Shown one piece after another: positions 43,127-52,810 of a stretch of 64,000 bases of DNA (position 1 is its first letter; each line of letters begins with the position of its first letter). The notes under the pieces were generated by a model, which saw only the letters and a program-made list of their open reading frames with translations, had not been told where the DNA came from and did no database searches. The stretch is from O2-02-FULL-42-9 sp038043025 (lineage in GTDB: Bacteria > Pseudomonadota > Gammaproteobacteria > UBA12402). The stretch spans positions 31,909 to 95,908 of the forward strand of contig JBBTCW010000006.1 of NCBI GenBank assembly GCA_038043025.1, written 5' to 3'. The position numbers were made by a program, and so were the translations under genes.

Positions 43127-44253
43127 GATTAGGTATTGATGCATCCAATATTCGCAGTGGTGGTGGGGTTGTGCATCTTGTTGAGCTTTTAAATAATTTA
43201 GATCCTCATTCCTATGGTATAAATAACGTTATCGTTTGGGGAGGAGAGACTTTGTTATCTCAGTTGCCCAAAAAAGATTGGTTGCAGTTGCAGTTCGTAC
43301 CGATATTAAATCGACATGTTTTGTATCGCAGTTTATGGCAGCGATTTAGCTTGCCCAAGCTGGCAGAGCAACAGTGCGATATCTTATTTGTGCCAGGCGG
43401 CATTTGTTATGCGCGACGATTGCCTTACGTTGTTCTATGTCAAAATATGCTGCCGTTTTTATGGAAAGAAATTTTTAGTTATGTAAGATATTTTCGGTTT
43501 TTTCGGTTGTTGTTATTGCGATATGCGCAGATACGATCTTTTAAAAAAGCCAGCGGCGTTATTTTTTTAACGGATTATAGTTTGGAGATTGTACGAAAAA
43601 AAACGCATATTACAATGAATAAATCTTGTGTCATTCCTCATGGAATCAATCCAGATTTTTATGTTGAACCCCGGCATCAAAAACCGATTAAACATTATAA
43701 TGCTGAAAATCCGTTCGAATTATTATATGTTTCAACGATTGATTTTTATAAACAGCAGGATCAGGTGGTGAAGGCCGTTGTTAAATTAAGGAAATGTGGG
43801 TATCCGGTGATATTGCGTTTAGTGGGTGCCGCATATCCGCCCGCGTTGAGGCGTTTGCAGAAGTTATTAAATAAAGTTGATCCACAGCATAAAACAGTGA
43901 TATATGAGGAGGGAGGGCAATATCCCCATATCCGAGATTTTTATCGCAGAGCGGATTTATTTATTTTTGCGTCTCGTTGCGAAGCTTTTGGTAATACATT
44001 GTTGGAAGCGGCCGCATCGGGGTTACCGATTGTTTGTTTGAAAGGGCAGCCTATGCAAGAACTCTTGCAGAATGCGTGCGAATACTTTACAGTTGCCGAT
44101 GCGGATGAGATTTGCTGTGCGATTAAAAAGTTACTCGACGATGAATCGTTGCGTTTTCAATATGCTCAAAAAGCATATCAACGGGCAAAAAACTATTCTT
44201 GGAATAAAACGGCAGAAAAAACGGGCAGATTTATTAACGCGAGTTTTGGATAG
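43123..44253 (+). CDS. GT4-family glycosyltransferase
   Basis: 376 residues. RLGIDASNIRSGGGVVHLVELL at the start is the acceptor/Gly loop of GT4. IPHGINPDFY, LLYVSTIDFYKQQDQVV, LRLVGAAYPP and FASRCEAFGNTLLEAAASGLPIV (with the E-x7-E signature) form the donor domain. A retaining transferase, cytoplasmic. The ATG at 43123 overlaps the preceding TGA and has GGGGAG upstream. It closes the operon; about 80 bases follow before the next gene. Confidence 0.82.
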   Translation: MRLGIDASNIRSGGGVVHLVELLNNLDPHSYGINNVIVWGGETLLSQLPKKDWLQLQFVPILNRHVLYRSLWQRFSLPKLAEQQCDILFVPGGICYARRLPYVVLCQNMLPFLWKEIFSYVRYFRFFRLLLLRYAQIRSFKKASGVIFLTDYSLEIVRKKTHITMNKSCVIPHGINPDFYVEPRHQKPIKHYNAENPFELLYVSTIDFYKQQDQVVKAVVKLRKCGYPVILRLVGAAYPPALRRLQKLLNKVDPQHKTVIYEEGGQYPHIRDFYRRADLFIFASRCEAFGNTLLEAAASGLPIVCLKGQPMQELLQNACEYFTVADADEICCAIKKLLDDESLRFQYAQKAYQRAKNYSWNKTAEKTGRFINASFG

Positions 44254-44332
44254 GCGAAAGTCGCTATTAATTGCCTGATTAAAGGTGGCTTTGCCTGGTG
44301 AATTATCCCAAATAGATAGAGGCAGAAAGATA

Positions 44333-45751
44333 ATGAAACTAACAGAAATCGAAACTCTGGCAAAAAAAGGCGAGTCTGATGCTTTAGAATTTAAAAAATC
44401 TACTGCGCAGCTGAAAAGTGCGGGTGAAACACTGTGTGCATTTTTGAATAATCATGGCGGGATAATTTTCATTGGCGTTAATGATCATGGTGCAATCATT
44501 GGGCAACAAGTAACAGAGCATACAAAACGAGAAATCGGTAGCATTTTAGCTAAAGTAGCTCCAGAACATAATGTCGATGTTCTATATGTTGATATTAATA
44601 AAACTAAACAGGTCATCGTGTTGCGAGCAACGCCTCACATAGATTTACAGCCATATACATTTGATAGCAAAGCGTATGTTCGCGTTGAATCAAGCACCTA
44701 TCCTATGTCTCGAGATCAATATCAAAGAATGAGTTTAAACTATATGCAACAGCACCGTAGCTGGGAGAATGGGATTATAAAAGATGCTTCAATAGAGGAT
44801 TTAGATGCTGAAGAAATTATGAGGACAATAACTGAAGGAATCGCTAATAAAAGAATACCTGCTGATCAAGCGGCCAGCAGTCCTGAAAGGGTGTTAAAAC
44901 GACTTGGGCTGCTCAAGAATAACCAGATAACCAATGCGGCCATTGTATTATTTGCCAAAGAGCCAACCCAGCGGCTTCATCAATGCTCTATTCGTTTAGC
45001 CCGATTTAGAGGGTTAGATAAATCAGAATTTGTGGATAGCAAGGTAGTAGATGGCAATGCTTTTACTTTAATTAATGCTGCCATGTCTTTTGCTGATTTA
45101 TACTTGCCCGTCAGCAGTAAGTTTGGCTCAGGAAAAATCGAAAGAATTGATGAGCCATTATTTCCGATAGATGCGTTAAGAGAGGTGTTTGCTAATGCGG
45201 TTGGCCATAGAGACTATGCTATGCATACCGCGACGCTCAGTTTTGCGATTTATGAAAATCGACTTGAAATTTGGTCGCCGGGTTTACCGCCCGATGGGGT
45301 GACTTTCGAGAATATTAAAACCCTGCACGAATCCATACCCAGAAACCGACTGATCACAAAAGTACTTTATTATCGCAAACTTTTTGAGTCATGGGGAAGG
45401 GGAATTCAAAAAATTATAACCCTATGCACGGAAGCCGGCCATCCAGAGCCGGAATTTGTTGAAAGAACCGGTGGGGTATGTGTAATTTTAAAGTCAAAAC
45501 AATCGATAGGCGCGCCAATAATATATGATAAGCAAACAGAAGAAAGAATTAAATTAACTGATAGACAAAAAGAAATTTTATCTATTATTAAGGAAAAGCG
45601 TCAAGCGACATTGCCAGAAATAATTCAAGCTTTAACAGATAAAGCAGCCAAACGCACAGTGCAACGCGAATTAGCTAGACTTAAAGATTTTGGTCTGATT
45701 TCATTGAGGGGAGGAACAAAGGGATCTGTATGGGAAATAATTGCGCCATAA
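44333..45751 (+). CDS. AlbA_2-domain ATP-binding protein (Schlafen-like regulator)
   Basis: 472 residues. AlbA_2 domain at the start (ALEFKKSTAQL, FLNNHGGIIFIGVNDHG), an ATPase-type C-terminal region with NAVGHRDYA, IWSPGLPP and SWGRGIQKI, and a winged-helix end (LTDRQKEILSII..). Such proteins are common in accessory DNA and are usually called transcriptional regulators; target unknown. It does not belong to sugar metabolism and splits the locus into two. The ATG at 44333 has AGAGGCAGAAAGATA. A REP-like palindrome follows its 3' end. Confidence 0.72.
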   Translation: MKLTEIETLAKKGESDALEFKKSTAQLKSAGETLCAFLNNHGGIIFIGVNDHGAIIGQQVTEHTKREIGSILAKVAPEHNVDVLYVDINKTKQVIVLRATPHIDLQPYTFDSKAYVRVESSTYPMSRDQYQRMSLNYMQQHRSWENGIIKDASIEDLDAEEIMRTITEGIANKRIPADQAASSPERVLKRLGLLKNNQITNAAIVLFAKEPTQRLHQCSIRLARFRGLDKSEFVDSKVVDGNAFTLINAAMSFADLYLPVSSKFGSGKIERIDEPLFPIDALREVFANAVGHRDYAMHTATLSFAIYENRLEIWSPGLPPDGVTFENIKTLHESIPRNRLITKVLYYRKLFESWGRGIQKIITLCTEAGHPEPEFVERTGGVCVILKSKQSIGAPIIYDKQTEERIKLTDRQKEILSIIKEKRQATLPEIIQALTDKAAKRTVQRELARLKDFGLISLRGGTKGSVWEIIAP

Positions 45752-45786
45752 TTGCGCCACATTTACGACACAATTGCGCCATTGTA

Positions 45787-45821
45787 TTTAAATTGAGAAA
45801 TCTCCGCTGCTTGCGGCGGAG
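45787..45821. repeat. REP-like palindrome, copy 2
   Basis: TTTAAATTGAGAAATCTCCG begins it; the hairpin is CTCCGCTGC-tt-GCGGCGGAG. Its first ~28 bases match 14851-14878. It lies between the AlbA_2 gene and wecB; an untranslated AATTGCGCCA-type repeat cluster sits just before it (45740-45783). Confidence 0.7.
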
Positions 45822-45869
45822 TCAAGGGCGATGGGGAATCAATTAAGGAAACAAAATATTGAGATCATT

Positions 45870-47000
45870 ATGATGAAATTATTAGTTATATTTGGCACGC
45901 GACCTGAAGCGATTAAACTGGCGCCTGTTATCCATGCGGCTCGTCTCGATGCGCGTTTTGATGTGCAAGTTTGCGTGACGGGTCAACATCGCGAGATGTT
46001 GGATCAGATGTTAGCATTATTTGACATCAAACCCGATTATGATCTCGATATTATGTTGAGTAATCAGCATGTCTTGGATATGACGAGTCGTATTTTATCG
46101 GGGTTGAAGTCAGTTTTGTTTCGCGCACAACCTGATTATATTATTGTGCAAGGTGACACGACCAGTGCGTTTATGGGTGCATTGGCCGGATTTTATTTCA
46201 AAATTCCTGTGGGACATGTGGAAGCAGGATTGCGTACGCACGATTTATATTCGCCTTTTCCGGAAGAAGCGAATCGAACATTGATCACACGATTAGCGCA
46301 TCATCATTTTGCGCCGACTAAAAAAGCGTATGATAACTTGGTGCGAGAAAATATTGCGGTGGATTGTATTACCGTGACAGGAAATACGGTCATTGATGCA
46401 TTGTTATGGGTTTGTAAAAAAAATAAATTAAAAACGGATTGGAGTGATGTTTTTGGCTCAATTTATAAAGTGCTGCAGCCGAAAAAACCCATTATTCTGG
46501 TGACCGGGCATCGTCGAGAGAGTTTTGGACAAGGGTTTTTAAATATTTGTAAAGCATTGGCAACGATTGCTGAAAATCATCCTGATTGGCATATCATTTA
46601 TCCGGTACATTTAAATCCACATGTGCAAGAGCCCGTGCGGGGAATGCTTGATAAATATGATAATGTTCATTTACTTGCGCCATTGGAATATGCGCCTTTT
46701 GTTTATTTGATGCAGCAAGCGCATTTAATTTTGACCGATTCTGGTGGGATACAAGAAGAAGCACCGGCATTAGGCAAGCCGGTGTTGGTGATGCGTGATG
46801 TGACAGAGCGACCCGAAGCCATTGAAGCAGGCACAGCCATTTTGGTGGGAACCGATGCGGCGCGCATTATTGCTGAAGTAGAGGATTTAATGCATAATGC
46901 AGCGCGATATGAAGCAATGGCGCGAATCAATAATCCCTTTGGTGATGGGTGTTCAGCGCGGCGTATTTTAGATAAAATTTTGGAAACATCAGATGAATAA
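45870..47000 (+). CDS. wecB: UDP-GlcNAc 2-epimerase, non-hydrolysing
   Basis: 376 residues. LLVIFGTRPEAIKLAPVI, VQGDTTSAF, GHVEAGLRT, FPEEANRTLI, VTGHRRE and TDSGGIQEEAPALG are the full WecB signature set. It interconverts UDP-GlcNAc and UDP-ManNAc. The start is set at the ATG pair 45870/45873 with GAGATC upstream; an ATG at 45831 would add 13 residues not typical for the family. Followed directly by wecC, which oxidises the product. Confidence 0.92.
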   Translation: MMKLLVIFGTRPEAIKLAPVIHAARLDARFDVQVCVTGQHREMLDQMLALFDIKPDYDLDIMLSNQHVLDMTSRILSGLKSVLFRAQPDYIIVQGDTTSAFMGALAGFYFKIPVGHVEAGLRTHDLYSPFPEEANRTLITRLAHHHFAPTKKAYDNLVRENIAVDCITVTGNTVIDALLWVCKKNKLKTDWSDVFGSIYKVLQPKKPIILVTGHRRESFGQGFLNICKALATIAENHPDWHIIYPVHLNPHVQEPVRGMLDKYDNVHLLAPLEYAPFVYLMQQAHLILTDSGGIQEEAPALGKPVLVMRDVTERPEAIEAGTAILVGTDAARIIAEVEDLMHNAARYEAMARINNPFGDGCSARRILDKILETSDE

Positions 47001-48240
47001 TTTTCAGATTAACAAAATTGCAGTGATGGGCTTGGGTTATATCGGATTGCCGACAGCGACCTTGTTTGCAAACCAAGGCATTCCAGTGCTGGGCGTTGAT
47101 ATTAACAAGACTATTGTCGATACCGTTAATCAAGGCAAAATTCATATTGTTGAGCCTGATTTAGATAGAATGGTTGAGGCGGTGATTCGAGCAGGTCGGC
47201 TTCGAGCTACAACAGAATGTGAGCCGGCAGATGTTTTTATTATTGCTGTGCCCACGCCATTTAAAGGTGATCATAAGCCTGATCTGTCTTACATTGAATC
47301 GGCCGCAACGATGTTGGCGCCAAAATTAGTCAAGGGAAATTTGGTGATTTTAGAATCTACGTCGCCGGTTGGAACATCCGAGCAGTTGGCGCGTTGGTTA
47401 TCTCAAGATCGTTCGGACCTTTCGTTTCCATTATCATCCGATGATCCGGATATTAATATTTGTTATTGTCCCGAGCGCGTGATTCCGGGAAAAGTGTTGC
47501 ATGAATTAACAATGAATGATCGTATTTTGGGAGGCATGACGCCACGGTGTGCGCAAAAAGCAAAACAAGTCTATGAGCTGTTTGTCAAAGGAGAGTGTTT
47601 GACGACGGATGCCAAGACAGCAGAATTAGCGAAGCTGACAGAAAATTCTTATCGTGATGTCAACATTGCTTTTGCGAATGAAATGTCATTGGTTTGCGAT
47701 CGTTTAGGCGTGGATATATGGGAGTTGATTCGATTAGCGAATCATCATCCGCGTGTGAATATATTGCAACCGGGTGCTGGCGTGGGTGGACATTGTATTG
47801 CGGTGGATCCTTGGTTTATTGTGGATAGCGCGAAGAACATTACGCCGTTGATACAAGCCGCAAGACAAGTCAATAATTTTAAGCCGCAGTATATTCTAAA
47901 ACAGATTGAAAAATTATTAATGCAGCATCCCCATTCGATAGTGGCTTGCTTGGGGTTGTCATACAAACCCGACATTGACGATTTAAGAGAAAGTCCAGCG
48001 ATCAAGATAGTTAACGCATTATCAAAACAAACAGCGATTAAAGAATTATTGGTCGTTGAACCGCATGTTACTGCGTTGCCAGCTTCATTAAAGGGCAAAA
48101 TAGAATTAACCGATGGTCGATCCGCTATTGAACGTGCAAATATTATTGTTGTTTTGGTGCCGCATACGGCATTTAATCAAATCGATCAGACGACATTAAA
48201 AGACAAGCTTCTTATTAATCCAACCCCTCTTTGGCGATAA
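46993..48240 (+). CDS. wecC: UDP-N-acetyl-D-mannosamine dehydrogenase
   Basis: 415 residues. IAVMGLGYIGLPTATLFA (NAD loop), AVPTPF, ESTSPVGTSEQ, CPERVIPGK, KLTENSYRDVNIAFANE, and PGAGVGGHCIAVDPWF with the catalytic Cys in GGHCI. It oxidises UDP-ManNAc to UDP-ManNAcA with NAD in two steps. It overlaps wecB by eight bases. The glycan therefore probably holds a uronic acid as well as a nonulosonic acid. Confidence 0.92.
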   Translation: MNNFQINKIAVMGLGYIGLPTATLFANQGIPVLGVDINKTIVDTVNQGKIHIVEPDLDRMVEAVIRAGRLRATTECEPADVFIIAVPTPFKGDHKPDLSYIESAATMLAPKLVKGNLVILESTSPVGTSEQLARWLSQDRSDLSFPLSSDDPDINICYCPERVIPGKVLHELTMNDRILGGMTPRCAQKAKQVYELFVKGECLTTDAKTAELAKLTENSYRDVNIAFANEMSLVCDRLGVDIWELIRLANHHPRVNILQPGAGVGGHCIAVDPWFIVDSAKNITPLIQAARQVNNFKPQYILKQIEKLLMQHPHSIVACLGLSYKPDIDDLRESPAIKIVNALSKQTAIKELLVVEPHVTALPASLKGKIELTDGRSAIERANIIVVLVPHTAFNQIDQTTLKDKLLINPTPLWR

Positions 48241-48241
48241 T

Positions 48242-50149
48242 ATGTGTGGTATTGCCGGTTTTTCCGGGCATTTCTCACAAGCATTACTGGTTAGCATGAT
48301 CGAAACCATTTCGTATCGTGGCCCCGATCACCAGGCTGTCTATTATAATGCATCTTCACAAATTGGATTGGCGCATCGCCGATTATCGATTATTGATGTC
48401 TCCGCAAAGGGCAATCAACCCATGTGGGATGCCAGCCATACCGTTTGTATTGTGTTTAATGGTGAAATCTATAATTTTCAAAAATTGCGCAAAGAATTGG
48501 TCGAAGAAGGGTTTAAATTTAACAATGACACGGATACGGAAGTTATATTAAATTTATATTTACGCGACGGCATTGAATTATTCAAAAAATTAAATGGTAT
48601 TTTTGCATTTGCAATTTATGATACGCGAAACCAACAGATTTTGTTGGCGCGCGATCATTTCGGCGTTAAGCCGTTGTATTATGCACAAACTAACGCAGGT
48701 TTTTTATTTGCGAGTGAATTAAAATGTTTGTTAAAAGAATCATCCGTGTCGCGCGAATTAAATCCCATGGCGATTCATAATCATCTACGCTATCTCTGGT
48801 CGCCTTCGCCGGATACGATGTTAAAATCCATCAAAAAATTATTGCCAGGACATGCCTGCTTGATTAAAGCAGGCACCATGCAAAAACAATGGTGCTATTA
48901 TGATTTGCCGTATGATCAGCCGATTAAACCGTATTCGGTAAATGAAGCCGTATCATTATTGCAGACTAAATTAAAACAAGCGGTCGAGCGACAATTGATT
49001 TCGGATGTGCCCGTCGGGGCGTTTTTATCAGGCGGGCTAGATTCAAGCGCCATTGTTGCGATGGTAAAAGAGATTGATCCCGCACGAAAATTGCCTTGTT
49101 TTACGATGCGATTTGCCGATCAGTTTGGTCGCTCTGAAGGAACGGTTGAAGATTTGCCCTACGCCGAAAAAGTGGCAAAGTATTTAAATGTTCCGCTGCA
49201 CGTAATCGATGTTCACGCTGATATGATCGATCAATTGCCGATGATGATTGAGCATTTAGATGAGCCGCAAGCGGATCCTGCCGCACTCAATACATTTTTT
49301 ATTGCGAAATTAGCACGCGATCAGGGAATGAAAGTTTTATTATCGGGCGCGGGCGGCGACGATATTTTTTCAGGGTATCGACGTCATTATGCGCTCATGC
49401 AAGAGCGATACTGGGCATGGTGGCCAAAAGGTATTCGTCGGCAGTTTAGGGTATTGACACAAAAATTTCCCGAAAATAAATTGCGTCGATTTAAAAAAGC
49501 ATTCGCATACGCGGATGTTGATCGCACACAGCGCATCGCCAGTTATTTTTATTGGTTGCAACCTGATATTCAATGTGGTTTGTATAGCAATGATTTGAGT
49601 CGGCAATTAATTTCAGCAGAACAAGACGATGCTCTACTGAATACGTTATGTCAGTTGCCAAAAGAGATGCCCGACTTGAATAAAATGTTATATTTAGAAA
49701 CAAAATATTTTTTAGCGGATCACAATTTAAATTATACTGACAAAATGAGCATGGCGGCGAGTGTTGAGACACGTGTGCCGTTTTTAGATTTGGATTTGGT
49801 TGAATATGCCGCATCATTGCCGATTGCCTTTAAGCAAAACGGGAACGTGGGCAAATGGATATTAAAAAAAGCGATGAAAAACTATTTGCCACAGGATGTT
49901 ATTTATCGCAAAAAAACAGGCTTTGGGGTGCCATTGCGCTTTTGGTTAAAAAATAATTTGCGAGCCATGGTAGTTGATTTGTTGTCCGAGCAGTCGATTA
50001 ATCAGCGGGGGTTGTTTAATGCAGGGGCTGTTAAAAAATTGATAGCCGACAATCAAACCGGAAAAATTGACGCAACCTATCCGATTTTTTCTTTGTTATG
50101 TATTGAATTGTGGTGTCGCCGTTTTCTTCAATTCTCAGCCCAGAGGTAA
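48242..50149 (+). CDS. asnB: Asparagine synthase (glutamine-hydrolysing) family
   Basis: 635 residues. The Cys2 nucleophile of the class II glutaminase is in MCGIAGFSG, with SYRGPD and FNGEIYN. The synthetase domain has FLSGGLDSSAIVAM (PP-loop), ADPAALNTFFIAKLA, SGAGGDDIFSGYRRH and LYLETKYFLADHNLNYTDKMSM. AsnB-like enzymes in O-antigen loci are often sugar amidotransferases that amidate uronic acids. After wecB-wecC, amidation of ManNAcA is plausible, but plain asparagine synthesis cannot be excluded. It begins two bases after wecC. Confidence 0.82.
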   Translation: MCGIAGFSGHFSQALLVSMIETISYRGPDHQAVYYNASSQIGLAHRRLSIIDVSAKGNQPMWDASHTVCIVFNGEIYNFQKLRKELVEEGFKFNNDTDTEVILNLYLRDGIELFKKLNGIFAFAIYDTRNQQILLARDHFGVKPLYYAQTNAGFLFASELKCLLKESSVSRELNPMAIHNHLRYLWSPSPDTMLKSIKKLLPGHACLIKAGTMQKQWCYYDLPYDQPIKPYSVNEAVSLLQTKLKQAVERQLISDVPVGAFLSGGLDSSAIVAMVKEIDPARKLPCFTMRFADQFGRSEGTVEDLPYAEKVAKYLNVPLHVIDVHADMIDQLPMMIEHLDEPQADPAALNTFFIAKLARDQGMKVLLSGAGGDDIFSGYRRHYALMQERYWAWWPKGIRRQFRVLTQKFPENKLRRFKKAFAYADVDRTQRIASYFYWLQPDIQCGLYSNDLSRQLISAEQDDALLNTLCQLPKEMPDLNKMLYLETKYFLADHNLNYTDKMSMAASVETRVPFLDLDLVEYAASLPIAFKQNGNVGKWILKKAMKNYLPQDVIYRKKTGFGVPLRFWLKNNLRAMVVDLLSEQSINQRGLFNAGAVKKLIADNQTGKIDATYPIFSLLCIELWCRRFLQFSAQR

Positions 50150-50196
50150 GCGAAGTGTTCTTCGAATTGAGACTTGGTTATCAGCGAGGCAAGGCA

Positions 50197-50225
50197 TTGA
50201 ACCTGCTTGCCAAAAGCTATATACT
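50197..50225 (+). promoter_or_regulatory. Sigma70-type promoter for the radical SAM / GT2-GtrA pair
   Basis: TTGAAC (50197-50202), a 17-base spacer and TATACT (50220-50225): five of six -10 bases and four of six -35 bases match consensus at ideal spacing. Transcription would start near 50232, about 24 bases before the GTG at 50256, which has AGGAG in between. Confidence 0.6.
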
Positions 50226-50255
50226 GCCAAAGTTGTCTTAAAAGGAGCATGATCT

Positions 50256-51722
50256 GTGAGTATAGCCGGTTTAGATTGTTTATTGGTTTCGCCGTCGACG
50301 GTGTGTCGAGATTCTGGCAATATGTGGAAAGAGATCAACTCGAATTTTCCTCCTTTGGGATTAGCCTCTTTGGCTGGCTATGTGAGAGAGAAAGGTTTTT
50401 CGGTTAAAATCATTGACGGCAATATTCAATGCCCCTTTGAAGAAGATTTCCATCATTTTTTTAAAGAGAATTTTTGCGATAAATTTTCAGATATAAAATT
50501 AATTGGTTTTACGACGATCACTTGCACCATTAAAAAAGCGTTTAAAATGGCTAAAATGTGCAGGCAGCTTTATCCAAATGCATTAATTGTTTTTGGCGGG
50601 GTACATGCGACGTTTATGACGGATGAAGTTATAAATAATGAATGTGTGGATGTGGTGGTTAAAGGTGAAGGCGAATTAACCATGCATGATTTGCTTTCGG
50701 GCAAGGCATTATCGGACATTCCAGGCATTTGCTATAAGAAACAAGATAAAGTGTTTATGACAAAGCCTCGTGAGCGAATTATTGACTTAGATGCATTGCC
50801 GATGCCAGCATATGATCTTTTGCCGATTGGGCAATATAGACCCGCAAAAGGTTCTTATAAGCGGTTACCTGCGATGAGTATGATGACCTCTAGGGGCTGT
50901 CCGGGTAGATGTACTTTTTGTAGCAAGACGTTGGGAAATAAATTATTTTTTAAATCAGCTAAACAGATCGTCAAGGAATTAGAATACTTAATAGCTCACT
51001 ATAAGATAAAAGAGATATTGTTTTATGATGATACTTTTACGGTCAACAAAAAAAATGTCATGGAGTTTTGTGATCTTATCATTCAAAAAAACATCGACGT
51101 TACTTGGACATGTTTTGCGAGAGTCGATTTTATTACCTTAGAAATGTTGAAAAAGATGAAGCGTGCGGGTTGCCATCAAGTCATGTACGGGGTTGAAAAC
51201 ATTGATGAGGAAGTGCGGAAAAACATCAAAAAACACATTAATGTTGAACAAGTTGTTCATGCGACACAATGGACTAAACAGGTTGGCATAGAGTGTCGTT
51301 TAGCTTTTATGATAGGGAATCCCGGGGATACCAAAGAAATTATTTTGAAAAACATAGAGTTTATAAATAAGCTCGATCCGGATATTTTGGTGGTCAATAT
51401 CACAACTCCTTTCCCTGGAACTGAAATGTTTGCTTGGGCAAAAGCAAAGGGATTAATTTTAACCTATGACTGGGATGATTACACGTTAGCAAAACCGGTG
51501 ATGCGCTTAGAGAATCTGACAGAGCAAGAGATTCACTCCTTATATAATCTCATGTACAAGCGATTTTATTTGAGACCACGGTTTATATTGAAAAAGGCGT
51601 TATCTATTAGAAATATAAATGATTTAGGTATATTACTGGGTGGTTTTAAGGCTGTGTTGAGTTTTTTAGGTGGTTCAAAAAAATGTATCAAAGCTGCAGA
51701 TAAAGAGGTTATTTCTAGCTGA
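50256..51722 (+). CDS. B12-binding-type radical SAM enzyme, third in locus
   Basis: 488 residues. N-terminal cobalamin-domain features (FPPLGLASLAGYVREKGF, IIDGN, KLIGFTTIT, VFGGVHATF, VVVKGEGE); radical SAM site C215-x3-C219-x2-C222 (CPGRCTFC), FYDDTF, MYGVEN and IGNPGDT. It belongs to the group that includes magnesium-protoporphyrin cyclase-like and B12-dependent methylating enzymes. The start is a GTG behind AGGAG. The next gene starts on its stop (TGATG). Substrate unknown; a polyprenyl-linked sugar is an inference from the GT2-GtrA neighbour. Confidence 0.73.
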   Translation: MSIAGLDCLLVSPSTVCRDSGNMWKEINSNFPPLGLASLAGYVREKGFSVKIIDGNIQCPFEEDFHHFFKENFCDKFSDIKLIGFTTITCTIKKAFKMAKMCRQLYPNALIVFGGVHATFMTDEVINNECVDVVVKGEGELTMHDLLSGKALSDIPGICYKKQDKVFMTKPRERIIDLDALPMPAYDLLPIGQYRPAKGSYKRLPAMSMMTSRGCPGRCTFCSKTLGNKLFFKSAKQIVKELEYLIAHYKIKEILFYDDTFTVNKKNVMEFCDLIIQKNIDVTWTCFARVDFITLEMLKKMKRAGCHQVMYGVENIDEEVRKNIKKHINVEQVVHATQWTKQVGIECRLAFMIGNPGDTKEIILKNIEFINKLDPDILVVNITTPFPGTEMFAWAKAKGLILTYDWDDYTLAKPVMRLENLTEQEIHSLYNLMYKRFYLRPRFILKKALSIRNINDLGILLGGFKAVLSFLGGSKKCIKAADKEVISS

Positions 51723-52810
51723 TGAATAAATATAAATTAACTGTCATTGTGCCCTGTTATAATGAAGAGAAAACCCTGGCGTTTTGTCTTCAGCGAGTAT
51801 TAGAAATACAAAGCGACCTGATTTCATTAGAAATTATTATTGTCGATGATTGTTCATCTGATCACAGTATGCGGGTTGCCAAATCACTGTCTGAAAAACA
51901 TCAAGAAATCGTTGTTGTTTCGCATTCAAAAAATCAAGGTAAAGGTGCGGCAATTAGAACGGGGATGCAACATGCTTCAGGGGATTTTGTAGCTGTGCAA
52001 GATGCTGATCTTGAATATAACCCGATAGAATTGATCAAACTTTTGCAGCCGATCATTAATGATGTTGCAGATGTGGTGTTAGGATCTCGGTTTGTGACGA
52101 GTCAAGAACATCGCGTTTTATATTTTTGGCATAGTCTGGGTAATAAATTTTTAACGTTGCTTTCTAATATGTTCACCGACTTAACTCTTAGTGATATGGA
52201 AACTTGTTACAAGGTTTTTCGGCGTGATAAAATTCAAGATATTATCATCGAAGAAAATCGTTTTGGATTCGAGCCAGAAATTGTTGCTAAAATAGCACAG
52301 AAAAAATTGCGTATTTATGAAATGGGTATTTCTTATCATGGGCGTACCTATGAAGAAGGGAAGAAGATTGGTTGGAAAGACGGGTTGCGAGCTTTTTATT
52401 GCATTTTTCATTATAACGCTCCACAGTTGCCGGCACCCATGCAGTTTTTTATATATTTTTTTATTGGTGGTTTTTCAGCAATTATCAATATTGCAACGTT
52501 CTCTTTTTTATATGCGATGGGGAGGGGCATTATTTCTTCAGCAATAATATCTTTTTCTATTTCTGCGATAGTGAATTATATCTTATGTGTCAAATGGTTG
52601 TTTAGACACCAGTCAAGATGGCGCGCTTGTTTAGAAATATTATTCTACATCATCTTTGTTGCTCTGATCGGTGTTATAGATGTATCTCTTACCCTTTCAT
52701 TGTCAAAAACCTTGCGTCCCGTTTTTGCTATAACAATCGCGAGCACAGTGGTATTTGTTGTGAACTTTTTCACAAGAAAATATTTTATTTTTGGCGAAAA
52801 AAAGAGTTAA
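51722..52810 (+). CDS. GT2 glycosyltransferase fused to GtrA domain
   Basis: 362 residues. DPM1-like GT2 (1-225): TVIVPCYNEEKTL, VDDCSSDHS, NQGKGAAIRTGM, VQDADLEYNP, LGSRF and MGISYHGRTYEEGKKI. Then a GtrA domain with four membrane helices (about 240-355). One polypeptide could both load a sugar on polyprenyl phosphate and help flip it, replacing the separate GtrB/GtrA pair at 27632-29051. The convergent GT-C-like gene next door would complete a three-part system. Confidence 0.8.
   Translation: MNKYKLTVIVPCYNEEKTLAFCLQRVLEIQSDLISLEIIIVDDCSSDHSMRVAKSLSEKHQEIVVVSHSKNQGKGAAIRTGMQHASGDFVAVQDADLEYNPIELIKLLQPIINDVADVVLGSRFVTSQEHRVLYFWHSLGNKFLTLLSNMFTDLTLSDMETCYKVFRRDKIQDIIIEENRFGFEPEIVAKIAQKKLRIYEMGISYHGRTYEEGKKIGWKDGLRAFYCIFHYNAPQLPAPMQFFIYFFIGGFSAIINIATFSFLYAMGRGIISSAIISFSISAIVNYILCVKWLFRHQSRWRACLEILFYIIFVALIGVIDVSLTLSLSKTLRPVFAITIASTVVFVVNFFTRKYFIFGEKKS

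Noticed and set aside
50256..52810. Retron or peptide-modification system around the radical SAM genes
   Set aside because: No reverse transcriptase, precursor peptide, peptidase or exporter is present; the neighbours are glycosyltransferases.
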